Shown one piece after another: positions 1 to 13,200 of a DNA stretch of 64,000 nt; the first letter of the stretch is position 1, and each line of letters starts with the position of its first letter. The DNA lies in contig CAJNDS010001291.1 of assembly GCA_905221605.1 (NCBI GenBank), positions 452,811-516,810 on the forward strand, read 5' to 3'. Under the pieces are notes generated by a model. That model saw only the letters and a list, made by a program, of their open reading frames with translations. It searched no databases and was not told the DNA's origin. The translations under genes were made by a program, and so were the position numbers. Origin of the DNA: Symbiodinium natans. Its lineage: Eukaryota > Sar > Dinophyceae > Suessiales > Symbiodiniaceae.

Positions 1-414
1 CCCCCATCCGATAAGCGAATTGTTCGTTGCCCCACCCCCCACCCACCCCCGCGTCCATGCTTTAGCAATCTTCTGTGCGTGGTTGACGAGCAAGAGCATA
101 AGTTATTCTTTTTGTTTTCAATCGCCGCTGCATTCTTGGTGTTGCTTTGTGCAACTACTATTGCCTTCTCCAGAATTGCTGTTTTGGGACTTGTATTACT
201 TATTGTTTCTTTAGCTATCTACGTGAACTCCAAGATAATGTCGCATGTTCATGTCGTTCAGGGTGTGATACGGCATGAGGAGTTTGTCTGGTCTGGACGG
301 CCGGTGGCAAAGGTCTGGCAGTTTAAGCTGCACATGAAATGGGGGGAACCCGGGGGATCACCTCCTTCAGGAACCCCAGTGGTTACACACGCTGAACTTT
401 CCTATACAGTTTGA
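1..414 (+). CDS. Possible partial exon with two hydrophobic segments
   Basis: The frame is open from the window edge to a TGA at 412-414. It encodes two strongly hydrophobic stretches, one including LFSIAAAFLVLLCATTIAF and a second including LGLVLLIVSLAIYV, so it would be membrane-inserted. A plausible GT donor follows AAG at 313. The family is not recognised. It could be the tail of an upstream gene, an early exon of gene 1, or chance. Confidence 0.3.
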   Translation, partial: PPSDKRIVRCPTPHPPPRPCFSNLLCVVDEQEHKLFFLFSIAAAFLVLLCATTIAFSRIAVLGLVLLIVSLAIYVNSKIMSHVHVVQGVIRHEEFVWSGRPVAKVWQFKLHMKWGEPGGSPPSGTPVVTHAELSYTV

Positions 415-615
415 GAGGGGCAGGGTTCGGTGTGTATTCTGGAAATCTTATCCGCTCGTATTTTCCTTGCCGCCAACTTGAGTGTACAGAAGACAGATAT
501 GCTGGCAACCATGCACTCGAAGGCGCTAGGCGAGGCCGCATGCTGTCGCCTCTCACCACCTCTCTCGAGCCAGGGATCCTGGCTTCTTCAGCCAATAGAA
601 CTCCCGAAGCCGCAG

Positions 616-670
616 GGACGGAGCTGCAGTACGACCCTCGCCTGCTGACCTTCGAGTTCTTGTGCAATGT
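616..670 (+). CDS. Gene 1 exon: YDPRLLTFEFLCN segment
   Basis: The exon follows AG at 614-615 and ends at a GT donor at 671. It encodes ELQYDPRLLTFEFLCN, which resembles the segment of DUF3638 proteins just before LRxKQ. It leaves two bases that join the exon at 768 to give FLCN-V-RLREKQ in frame. Confidence 0.6.
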
Positions 671-3600
671 GTCTGGGCTACAAGGTCAAGAGCGCCTGAA
701 GTCCAGGACCCGTCCGACCTCTAGATTGCGGGCTCTAATCCCGCACATGACATGTTGGGGTCTTGAGACGACTTCGTGAGAAGCAGCGCCGCGCCGTTAC
801 CATAGACCCAGCCGTGCCAGTCTGCAGACCTGAAGATTCCTTTGATTCAATTGTTTTGGGTCGCCGCTACCAGTTGAGCCAGTAGCTGAGCATGAAATCC
901 CACAAGCTCTCATCAGGTAATGCTCCGCCGCTCTCAGGCGCGGGATGTGGTAAGTTGAGCTTGTGTTAACGATGGTTTTTTTCTATCAGTGACTGCTACA
1001 CCGGTCATTGCGTGGCGAGCTGGTGTCATCGTCCAGGCTAAGTCCCTGCATCAAGTCTCAATGATCGCCCGCTCTGGCAGGTCCAGCTCATCCGCGCCTT
1101 TGCGGCGAAGGCAGAGGCCGCACACCAGCTTTTGCAATTTCATGATGCTTGTTACGCGGCTGCTTCTCGAGGTCTGATTCTCATGATGTTCGCTGGCCGG
1201 GCGCTGTTGCTCCAAGGGGCCGGCTGATGCTCATGATGCTGGCTGGCCAAGCTGTTGTGCACAAAGAGTGAGCCTGGCTAGAGAGCATCACTCCTTTGTG
1301 CAGAACAGCTGAAGGTTGTAAGCATCAGCCAGCACTCTTTGGGCCTGATCAAGCAGCATGAGCATCAACCCCTGGCCAGCGACGAGTGCCAACGAGCATC
1401 ATGAGCATCAGCCCAGGCGAGCATCGTGAGCATCAGCCGCCAAGGCCCTCAGCCACAGAACCCACCAGGCCCGCATCATGAGCATCAGCTGCTAAGGCTC
1501 TCATCCGCAGAACCCCACCAGGCACGCATCATGAGCATCACCTGCCCAGGCCCTCATCCACAGAACCCCACCAGGTTTCTGCATCATGAGCATCAGCAGC
1601 CAAGGCCCTCAGCCACGGAACCTCACCAAGCGCGCGTCACGAGCATCAGCAGCCAAGGCCCTCATCCACAGAACCCCACCAGGCATGCATCATGAGCATC
1701 AGCAGCCTCAGCCACAGAAACCCACGTTCTGAGCGCACCAGGCGCGCATCGTGAGCATCAGCTGCCAAGGCCCTCAGACACCGCCCCATCATAGCCAGAG
1801 CACCCCACCGGGCCGCATCATGAGCATCAGCAGCCAAGGCTCTGACACCCCACCAGGCGCGCATTGTGAGCATCAGCAGCCAAGGCCCTGAGCCACAGCA
1901 CCCCACCACGCACGCATCATGAGAATCTGCCAACGCCCTCAGCCTCAGAACCCCATCGGGCGTGCATCATCATGATGCTCGCTGGCCAGAGATGGCCAGA
2001 GGTTGATGCTTATGCTGGCCAGGTGCTGTTGTGCCAGAAGAGTGCTGCCTAATGCTCATGATGCTCGCTGGCCAGGGCTGTTGTGCGCAAGGAGCGAGGC
2101 TCATGATGCTTTCTGGCCACCACTCATGATGCTCGCTCATGATGCTCGGAGGAGCCGGGGATGCTCATGATGCTCACTGGCCATATGCGTAGGGGCTGCT
2201 GCCGGGAAGGGGTGACGGCATGGTGAGGGAGGGTGCCTTATTTCGCGAATGTGTACAAACTTAGGCCGCTAGCCGGTTAACCATTATAACGCTTTATCCG
2301 GTTTGGGGACCGCAGGGTACTTTACGTGTATTACGCGTTGCTGACTCGTGTGAGGCCGGGGAATCTGTGCGAGGGCCCCAGCAGGGTAATGTGTGATAAT
2401 GAAAGGTGAGGTTTCAAAATCCACGGTCAAAACTAGAGTAGTGTGGACGGGAAGACGTTGAGTCATAGAAGTCGTTGTCTGCCACAATGTCATCAGCACA
2501 AATCTTAGAATCTTACGATTGAAGATCCAGCTGACGTTCGGCTGAAGGTTTGTTTGCTCGGCCCATCACCATGATGTGCCCGAGCTCGGCCCCAGCTGCA
2601 ACTCAGGTGTCAGCAGATGTTGATGGGCGAAGGAAAGACGACAATGATTACACCCTTGGTCGTGCTACTGCTGGCAGATGGGCAGAGGCGCAACGGGGAC
2701 TGCGGTTCCGGATGTTGAGACACACCACCCTCTTCCTACCACTGCAATCAGATATGTACTATGCGAACTGCATGAACGCCATTGCTCAAGCATCCTTTTT
2801 GTCGACACTTCAGCAACTTTACCTGGGAGTACAAGGATGTCAGGCAGCAAGATGTCCTTAGGTTCAAGGTTCTTGGCTGGCTGCTGGTTGGGCAGGTTTG
2901 GTTTTAGGGTGCTTTGAGCGGGCAGTGCCTTTTGACGTAAAGAAAAGGAGACGTAAATGTGCCAGCAGGCTGGTTTGTGCTTGTATGCCTTCGGCACTCC
3001 TGGGCATGCCACGCGCTCAGCGGTTTAGAGCTTTCATTTCTGGGCTTAGGGCTCTGTAGCAATTCTGAGGTAACGTTTCAGTTCAAGGCTATGAGGGAAG
3101 AATGAAACGTTCGAGGGCTGGATTTGTGTTCGGAGTAGTGTGGTACATGATGTGCCCTGAAGTCAAGGCTGATCCTTGGATTGATGACGAAGCAACGTAG
3201 TTGCACCGGTTTAGCCCGTGTCTCTCTTGAGATTGTCTTAAACTTGCATAGCGAATCAATACCCAGAAACTTCCAGCAAGGATCATGAAAAGCTAAGCCT
3301 ACACATCAATCAACTAATATTTTGTCTGTGGAAGTCTTCGGAACAGGTCTTCAGTTTTGCTGTAACAGAGTTTTCCTGAAAACAGACTGGTCTCTGCCTC
3401 GGGTGGAAGTACGAAGGAAGGATGGATGAACGGAAGCATGGATGTACGTGTTGTAAAGATCCTGTACGAGTAGGATGTCGGAAAGCTGTATGCACTAACT
3501 GTTCGGTTGGTCGATTTTATGCGCTTATCTATCTATGGCATTGACGAAAACCCTCGTGTGTTTAGACAGGACTCAAGCCCAGGCCATCATCTTCGGGCGT

Positions 3601-6600
3601 CACAGGGCATGAAAGGGTTGCCAGACCGGGGCCTGTTAGCGGCTGGTGGTTTGACGGGTTTGGGTTCAGCAATATTCAGCACTAAGCACACCCCAGCGGA
3701 TTCAGAGGTCCCGCTCCGAAATCCTGTCAGGGGCGGATCTTGGATTGAGATAGGAGTGATAGGAGGGCAAAGGCAGCAGATCCTTTGAACCGTGCCTCGA
3801 GTCGCTGAAGGTCACGGGCTGTGCTCGCAGAGCGATTTTCGTCGCCGGTGCTGCCGAGGCCAGCAAGTCCAAGTCTGGGGATGTCTGGGGGCAGAAGCCC
3901 GACCCAGCGCGCGCTGATTTCACTGACTCTGCGGCAGTGTTTGCATGGGATCGAGCTGTCTGGGAAACCATACTAGACGGGAGAACTACACAGCCTGCAG
4001 CCAGCTAATGGTCTCAGTCTTGGAGCAGTGTCCACTGTGCACGGTGGCGGCTGTGTTCTCACGTGGGCTTGAAATCTCAATCTCTGACTACACGCGGGGC
4101 GACGGGGCCTGCCCCGCGCCGCTTCACCGAATCTACTTGATTTTGCACTAGGCTTAAGTGGTGCTTATTCCGCGGCATAGCAGCTAGCAAGCGATTTAAC
4201 GCATGAGTGGCAAGCCTGCACATGTTTCGTCATGTTGGCACTTCTACTTCATGAATCAGCGCAGCGCTGCAATGCGGCCATCCTTCGTAGCAGGGCCAGC
4301 ATTGCCTCATTCGGTTGTCAAGAGAGGCGTTGCGAAAGGCTTACGGGGTCGACCATGTAAAATGAAGGGCTTCTGAGCCCCGACGGAACACCCGTTTCCA
4401 AGGGCCGTGCTCACCTTCGACTTCCATCGCCAGGCCATAGCCCAAGAGTCTTCAATCCCACCGTCCCAGCACCCCCAAGTGCCTGGTATCATATTTACAT
4501 ATATATTTATCTCTCTCTCTCTCTCTCTGTTTGGTTATCTTTTTCCACATATATCCACTTATACATACACACACACATATATATATATATGTATATCCCC
4601 CCACTCCCCCACTTATGCTATGCCCATGATAGTCCCATGATGTCCTTTAGGTGGCCCTCGACGTTCCAAGCTTTCGAGAGTAGTAGCGGAAAAAAAGGAT
4701 CTGGAAGAACATTGCAGGGCCTTTTCTCGCTGACATGCCTGCTGTTGCCTGCAGAATGCTTTCCCCGCCTTCGGGATTGTTCTGGCTTTTGTTGACACAG
4801 CTTGGCTTTGTTCCAGTGGCTGAAGAGGGGTGAAAGGATACTCGGCATCACCATGGAACCCTTCATACCGGATCCGCACAAGGTGGTCGCAACTCCTGGC
4901 TTGCTCGCGAAGATCAATGCTGCGCGACGGGGGCGGGCACGGGGCTCGGAAATGCCCGTGCTGATAATTGAAGTTGCCCTGACAGCTCCCGCCCCTTCCG
5001 TCCTTTTGCATAAAGAAAGCACGAAGCTTCTGGACTCCACTGCAGCAGCTCGTCAATCCTCAAAGGAGTCGTACATTAGCTTAAAGTTGAAATCCTGAGT
5101 GGTGGAGTTCGTGGCATAATGCCTGTATTTATTGAGTTTCCGCTGCTTCATGCTCTAGACACCTTCGAAAGTGCTGCATTCGGCACTTGGTCCAGCCTGC
5201 ATGCCGTTTTGCAGGACATGTTTGCTATAGCACCCGCTTCTCATTATCCTTCGCAGTTTGCAGTTTGGCATGCTGTTTCTGCACATGGTTACCACCTCCA
5301 ACTCCTGAGTTATTCAGGCGCCAGTGATTGCTGCTCCGACATCTGCCGGGTGCCTTCAACCGTGCATGGAGGTTTTTTTTAGACTAGGACATACTAGGAC
5401 TCCAAGACTGCTGAATCTGCATCGGTATTCTGCTGAAGAATCAAAACCTCACACTGAAGCGAAGCTGTGGCCCCTTCCCAGATGCACGAGTCGTTGTCGG
5501 GCCTTTCCCACATCACCTTCCCAGATTATGTCCGCATGCAGGGCAGGCAGGCTTTGTGATTTCTCTAGTTTTTCCTTGTAATGGCGTACGGATACAAGGA
5601 TCTTGCTCTTGATTTGCAGACACCGCGGCCAAATGGTAGGCGTCGACACAGGGAATTTTCACTGGAGGCATGATCCTGCTAGGTCATGACTGCCAAGATC
5701 TCCTGTTGCCCTCGGTGGCTTGAAGCATGGCTAGTCATGATAATCAGTTGACAATACAAAGGGTTGGGCCACCAGGAATGCGCACTTCAAGCATGATGTC
5801 CATCATGCAAGATGATCCAGAACAGCGCGACCTCATTGCATAAGGTCAAGAGCGTGCTTCTTCGGCGAATCGAGCTGCTGTTGGAGCACGAGACCTAGCC
5901 TCTTCAAGGGAAAAGAGAAGCCAGCTTTCTTGTGCAGGAATGTCAGGATTCGGCAGGCCCATGAACAAAAAACGTTGGGCGTACTGTAGGGCAAAGCACG
6001 CATATGAGATGTCAGAAGGCTCTTCGCGTTACCTGCTCGTCCTGCATTACTTGCAGGGCCACCACCCAGGCCGCATCTGCTCAACCCTGTGGCTTGAGGT
6101 TGTTTCACCTGCGGACTTCTCGCCTTCAGCAGCCTGCCGACACAGATACGCAGGCAGCAGGGCTAGCTTGGACGAGTAGGGTCCGTCCACTGGTTTCATC
6201 AAGAGGGCTGGTAGCACTACAGCATTTCTGCAGCATGGATGGTGCTCATGGGTTTGGGTCTAGAGTTTCGGAGCGAGTCCGAGGGCGGTCTGTGGCGCTG
6301 GGTCTTGCAGGTTCGTGTCGGGAGGGCACTGGCAAAGTCAGTGAGCTTGCTCAGGGTTTGGTGGCCAGCATTGCAGGAATCTGTACACGTTGCAAAGTGC
6401 AGAATGGATGGTGTGCATATTCACAGCTTTATTCACAGCTCGTGCCTACGCTTGCCACTGCAATTGCTGATCCGTGAAGTTGGGGGCACTAGACGGAACA
6501 GCAATCTTCATCAACCGCAAGAGATGAGTGCACTCGGCACACAGGACAAGCAATCCGCTACTTCCTGGAACCTCGCCAAACTCCAAGACACTCTGAATCC

Positions 6601-7176
6601 CGAAGTTCCCCCAATCCCCACAGAATCAGGGCTCCTGGCTTCGCCTCCCTTCCTGGCTCTCCGTGGTGCCTCGACACGGGTCTTGGTGTGTTTGTGCACT
6701 TGAGCCGGCATGCACGTAATGCCTTGAACTCGCATTGTGTGTGTGTGTGTCAAACCCTGTACCAAAGAGCATCCGTTTCGCACTTAACTTTCTGCATTGA
6801 AGTTCGCAGGGGCATTGGGCACTCCTTGGCAAACCCAGTGCAACGAAGCTGTGCCTTGGAGTGGGAAACAGTTCAGGACCCTGAACTGTGTACCTGCAGG
6901 CCATCCCAAAAATACCCTCAAAGCTGTTGCTGCATCCTTGGCCATTTCAAAATGAGTACTGATTTTCATGCAGATCCAAATCTTGCCAGACCTATGGAGC
7001 TCGCATCCAAGAGAAAGGAGATTGGAAGAATTTGGAGCTCGCAGTTCGACAGAAGTCGAGTCTAAAGTGTGCGTGTGCGCGCGCGCGTGCGCGCGCGCGT
7101 GCGTGCGTGCGTGCGTGCGTGGGTGGGCGGGCGGGCGGGCGGGCGGGCGGGCGGGCGGGCGGGCGGGCGGGCGTGG

Positions 7177-7210
<34 letters not shown>

Positions 7211-10200
7211 GTGTGTCGCTCTGTGTAGTAGATGACTGGCGAATACTTCTGGGCTTGCCCCAAGCCAAGCGCGGCCCCCCATTTTTGAATGAGTATTGAA
7301 GGGTTCCGAGCCGAGGCATCGAACCCAGAGGACGACCCGATGGAATGTGCCCAACTGTCTGCGCAGGCCCTGATGTTCAAGAGTGGGTGCCAATCAATGC
7401 ATCATGTGAGTCATGTGAGTCATGTGATTCTAGTCATGAGTTGCATACGACCTGCATTCAGCCGAAAATGCAGCGAGCGTTTCTTGCCTTAAGTTTGCCG
7501 GTCTCCTGGGTCCGAGAAGGGTTTGATTCGGTTTGATCTGCTTGAAAAGTGAATCCTCAAACATCCTCGAGCCCTCACATGGCAGCATAGGCCTCTGGAG
7601 TACCAGGCAGAAGCAACACTCACCCCCTGAAGATCTGACACAAAAGCCGAAGCAGATGCCGACAGGAAAAGAGTAAGGCGGACGAGGTGCGCAGAAGCCC
7701 TGGCATCTGTGTAGTGAGATCTCGGCATCCCGGCATGCTGCACTCAGAGTTTCTCGAAAGGATTTAGGGACTTGGCACTTCTTGACTTATGGGATGTGAT
7801 TCTGTCATCCGGGGCGGGTCCGATGATAAAATTCTAGGTACGAAACTGTTCAGTGGGTTCGCAGCTGCCGTCTTTGCACTTCAAAGCTCGACGCCGGGAC
7901 GTGCTTGGCAATCTTTTGAATAGTGGACATTACGGGTTTGTTGTCCTGCTTGGTCTGCGGGAGGTCGCGGGTGCAGTTTGGGCTCAACTGCCGCAGCTGG
8001 ATTTCAGTTTTGCGTAACGACTGCCGAACCTCTATGTGGTTCCCACGCGAAAGGATGATCAGACTGCAATGGCCCTGAGGTGTGTGCGGTGAGGTGCTGG
8101 ATCTCTTCCACCGAGGCGTGATGCTGCTGGACGAGGCAGTTCGTGGGGAATCCTTCTTTCGCGCTTGCTCAGATCGACAAGTAAGTCGCATACAAGATTG
8201 ACGGATGATCGTGTCATCCTTTGCTGGACTCGTTGCATGCCCAATGCATCAGGTTGACATGCTGCTGGACCCCCTCCGGAGTGAGCTCAACTGGCCGCCG
8301 GTGCCTTGGACCCCTCCGGATTGGGTAGACTTGTCTTGAAGCCTTTGGGCAGGCGCAGCACCACAAAATAGTGATGGCCAAAGACCCTACCTGAATAGGA
8401 TTCTCAAGGCCATCGCCCGCAACGAGTCCTGCTTAGACTGGTCCTACACAAAATCAACTATGAAACTGGACGACCTCATGTATATTCCCAAGGCTTGGCC
8501 GACGACTGCCCCTGGACATGACAAGTCTGCAGCCAAGTTGGTTCGAAGTTTGTTGGGGCATTTCACGTTGGGGGCAGTAACGACAGAGCAGTGCACCTCC
8601 GAATGAAGCCTCAGGCTCAGCGGCGCGTGGAAGGTGCGTGCAGCCAAAATAACACTTTGGGCTTTGTGGTTGTTCGGGTCTTAGCCTTAAGGGGGTCTTG
8701 GCGAGTTCTTCGCGTCTAGGGAGTCGAAAGTTGGGACACGCAGCGCCTCTAGTGAAGCTAACAGTTGACATCAGTTGACAGATCCCAGCCCTTTGCTTTT
8801 CGAGGCTTTGGAAGGCAAGTCACGATTTCAGACATCCCGAAATACAGCAGCCAAGAGGATCGGTTCAAACTTGCAAGCTGAGCCCCAAAAAAGGCAGGAT
8901 GTCATCCAACATCCGGTACTCAGATTGGATGAGCTGAGAAGCAGGAACTTAACTTACCCATTCTAGGCCCTAACTTCAGGCACGGGTTTCGCTACACCCT
9001 GCCTTTCGACTTGCTTGATGCTGTTTTTGCAGCAGTCGGGAGCTTGGGCTGGAGAGTGGCTGCCTATCTGACCTATCTGAATCGATTCACGCTGCTAAAC
9101 CCACGACACCAATCTTTGGCTTAGACTCACTAAAACCCCTCTCAGGCTTGAGATGAGGATTTGGGGCATGGTGGGTTGTCATTTTGCGTGCTTAAAGTTT
9201 TATTCGGAACTCTTGGCTCTAAGGCCGAAACTGTTAGAAGTTCCTCAGGCGAAGCCCCCCGGGGCTGTGCAACTGAAGGGCTTAGTCTTCCGCTGCAAGG
9301 AGTAAAGTGTGAATACTGTAGAGCAGATCAGATCAGGCCTACTCAGGCGTTAAGCCCGAGCCGTTGGAAACCCGGGCAACCGACGTCCAGAATCCCAGCT
9401 GGCAAGTCCCAAACTGCCTATAGGCTACCGGCTGTGCAGAGATTGCGCCGTCGACGAGCATGGGCCCCAGCTAGATCGCAGCTGAATTCCTGCAATGTTG
9501 TTACCGTCCTGAAGTCTTGCCGCAACACACGCTTTGCCGATTTCAGAAACTTGTGTGGGAAGGCCACCAATGTCAGCTTTTTACAAGATACCCGCCCTAT
9601 GCACATGCCCGTCCTGCAAAGAGCCGCCGTGAACCGGAAGCCACAGGGCGCGACGCGCAAGTCGCCCTGGGAGTTGGGGCCTCAGCGCAACACTACCTCT
9701 TGCGAAGCTCATCATAGCGCTTGCGGCTTGAATGCTGCCTTGCTAGACTTCATTCACAGGAAGGCGCGGGTTCTTGGACTGAGCCGAGGGGATTAGACGC
9801 AATCTCTTGAAGGGATGAGGCAGGTGGCGCAGACACTCTGCAACTGTAGTACGAATATCATGTTCGACGTCATCATGACCAATACAACCTAGATGTTCTT
9901 CCGCAAGTGCGCAAGCAACCCTCAGGCCTTGGCGCAGAAGGTCAAGCAGGGCCGGAAGACTCTGAAGGTGCAGGCGTCGACGATGTGGGACTCAGGAGTT
10001 TCCAGTCGTCTTGACTTCGGAGTTTAGATGTCTCGAGGGAGTTCAAGTAAGGGATGTGGGACTTCCATCGAGTTGCACAAGGCCCTGGCTCAGCAGGCGG
10101 CATGCTGTTTGCGAGCACCTGTGTCTTTGAAGGGTTGAAGAGAGCGGCTTCTGGCGCGTCGTTCCACACACACGCACACATGGGCAGGTGGCTCCCCACT

Positions 10201-13200
10201 TTGTCCTTCTCTCCCGTGACTTTTACCTCAAGGAGATGCTGCCCCATTTGGCTGCACGACCCTCATGCTTGCTGTATGTCTCGATGTTGAATGCATGAGG
10301 TGTGCTGTAACCATTTACATCTTCTCAAGAGGCGAGATCCGAAATGAGCCTCTTCTTCTGCATCTGTTTTGTTGAAGAGGCCATCTGAGAGTTGCATACA
10401 TTGTCCTCATTTGTCCTCTCTGTTGCTGAGGATTGGGCCGCCCTGTTCGTGGACGAGCACCTAGAGGCCCCACTGTGCTTCAGGGTGTTGCAGGCAGCAG
10501 GGCTTTTCAGTAGTCTTTGTTTGGAAGCTTGCGTGGCGTGACTGTTGGTATCCATTGGAGTATATTGGCGCGAAGGTGTTTCTGCCAGTTTCGTCTCTAG
10601 ACAGATCCGGCATCCCGCGATGGCAAACACAGCGTCCGAAGCGCCAAGAGACTGCCACACCGATGACGCCCATTGAAGGTTGTTTTTTCCAATAAGTTTG
10701 TGATGCTTCACTGAAGCACCCGAACAGTTGTCCAGACAGCCTGGCATGTGTCTTGTGCAGGGCGCGTTGCTGCTGCCGGACCTCCGCACCCTCCTGCGCC
10801 AGGGCCGCCGGGGCCCAATGCTTTGCACTTCTTATGGGGCTCACATGGCAACGTCCGAAAAAGTTTCGGTAAGGCGAAATTGGTTGGTTTGATTGGCATG
10901 CCTTGAGGGGCCAGTTGCATCGCGTGGTGGATCTCCACAGTGCCAAAGGCCCCGAGGCCCACGCGCAGCAGATCTTGCTCAGCATGCCCTCGCCAGGATC
11001 TCGGATAAGAACGAAGGGAAAAGCCACAGTCAGCCCATGATCTAGAACTAGAAGTGGCTTCAGGGCATGAGCTTTGGATTTGTTGCTGCTTCGGTGTCAA
11101 TGTAGCCGAGTTCCAGGGAGTAACGAGTAGCTTCATGCTCGTGCGCAGCGCGCAGCGTCATTCAACAGCTTCTCCAACGAGTTTTGAATAGAATGGAGCC
11201 CAACATGCAGAAGACTCACCCTTCGTTCTGGCCGGGCTGCCAGCCCCTGAAGCTGCCAGGCCTGCGCGGCAGGTCCTGAATCTTGCTCTCTCCTGGCTGC
11301 ATGAGCTCCTGCTGCAGCCTTGGGATGCATTTCTTGGGCCCTCTTGGGGCCTCTTGGGTAGGGTGGCTCCAAGCTCAGGGCAAAGGACGACGGTGCGGTT
11401 CAAGACATTTCAAGGACTTGATCGAACAAGGGGTCCAGGCCGGCGCGAGGTTCAAAGCTGTAGGCTCAACTAACCTCCTGTGCCCTCCCAAGTCCTACCC
11501 TAGCTTATCTTCAGCACCGAGAGATTCACCAATCCGTCCCATTTAATGACTCATCTGCAAGCATATCGCTCTCCGAAAGCTCCCGAATTGAACCTCATGC
11601 ATCACCCGGCCTCAACCAAGTAGGAAGTTCAAGAAGTCAAGGCCGTATCTCCTGAGCAAGATCCACAGGGTGACGTACGGGCTTCTGTGGCTCAACAGCA
11701 CCAATCGAATTTCAGAATCCTTGAGACTCCGCAGGAGAAAGTAGATCTTTGCGAGCCGGTCTTGTGCAGGGGCATTGTCCATTGCGTATAAACTCTCGAG
11801 CCCTCTTTGTCTTAATTCTGGAAACAGTCAAACCCTCAATCACACAGGATGCCCCATTCTTCTTTCGGGGGGGGGGAAGTTTAGATTGTAGGGTGGAGGT
11901 ATTGTAAGGGTGAGGATGGGCTACAAACAGAAAAATCAAGGCTTGAACTGAGGGTTGGTTCAGGTTGTGTCCTCTGATGGCCCAATTAGAGGGGGGGTCA
12001 GACATGCCTTCCGACATCTTGCGGAGCAACGAGCTCAGGATTCACAACTCCCTCTTTCTCGGTTTCACAAACCACCTGAGTCAGGGAAGGCTAGCGGCTA
12101 GCAACATCTAGCAACGCAATAATGAGAATCCCAGTTCTGGAAGCATTGTCACCATCATGGGCTTAGGCCCCGGGTTTGGGCAAAGAGGGTTTCCAGAACA
12201 GAAGCTTGAACGGAGGTTGAACCCCCAACCTGAACAGGTACCGAAACACCTGAAAACGTCGCAAACAAAACGCTTGAATCATGGGCTGTCCTGCTGCATG
12301 ATTTCACGTCCTTACGCAACGCTTGCCTCCGAACGGCTGAGGACAGGTAATGCATTGGAGACGGCCTTGGGTGATGCGCGTGCCCCACTGAGCCGGAAGC
12401 TCTTGGCGGTACCCTTCGTCGGGAAGGACAACACCTCAGCCAGAGCTGTGGGCATGACTCAACATGACTCATATTTAATATGGCTCCTTCAGAGGTTGCC
12501 TTCTTGTGTCCCATTGGCGAGTATGCATGCAATGATTCTCAATGATTTTCCTGAGGCAGGGACAGGAAGCCTTAGAACCGAGTAGAGGTGCCGTTTTGGT
12601 TTTCGACTTGCAAGGGGAAGGAGATTCAACGCTGTAGCCGCTGGTGAGGATACTCCGAGCGTTTCTTCGGAATTTTCGCATCCGGACGTGACAATCGGCT
12701 GCGGCCTTGGGCTGCAGGGTGCTTTTGGAGGGCTTCCCGGCGCACCGCTTTCCTGGTGAGGGTATCCGAATGTTGGTATGAACTGTAACTTGATTGTTCG
12801 CCTGAGTGCGGACAAATTGGTTGTTCCAGTTCTGCTTTGGTCACATACTGCGTTGGCTGGGCTACTTAGAATTATACGCATGATGACTGACATAGTGACA
12901 AGTCGGAGTCGAACTCCAAGCAACTCCTATTGCAAGAATGTCCCCAGGGCCACCAGGGGACTCTGAAGAACAGGCTTCACCATTCTGGCTTACCGCTTGA
13001 ATGGGCTTCGAGAGCGAGATGTCGGTACCTGAGCCCCCCAACGCAGCAATTTCACTCCCATGGACTCCAAACTGCAGCATCCAAGCGCTTCAGTTACAGA
13101 GCTCAGAAGCGCAGTGGGTCATGTTGTGGCGTTGTAGTTGTCGATGCACAATTGGGCTTACGCCAAGTAGATTCAGTTCTCAACGGCTCAAAATGCCGGC

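Noticed and set aside
3831-4008. Long coding-like frame (SAAVFAWDRAVWETILDG)
   Set aside because: It overlaps the exon 3811-3858 in a different frame and has no family support, so it is treated as a shadow.
8133-8180. Reading through exon 8080 to the consensus GTAAGT at 8181
   Set aside because: This would insert AVRGESFFRACSDRQ into the conserved LLDEVD. The GC donor at 8136 restores the motif.
9161-9796. 211-codon + strand ORF
   Set aside because: No domain, poor composition, and the neighbouring true exons are short and spliced. Probably chance.
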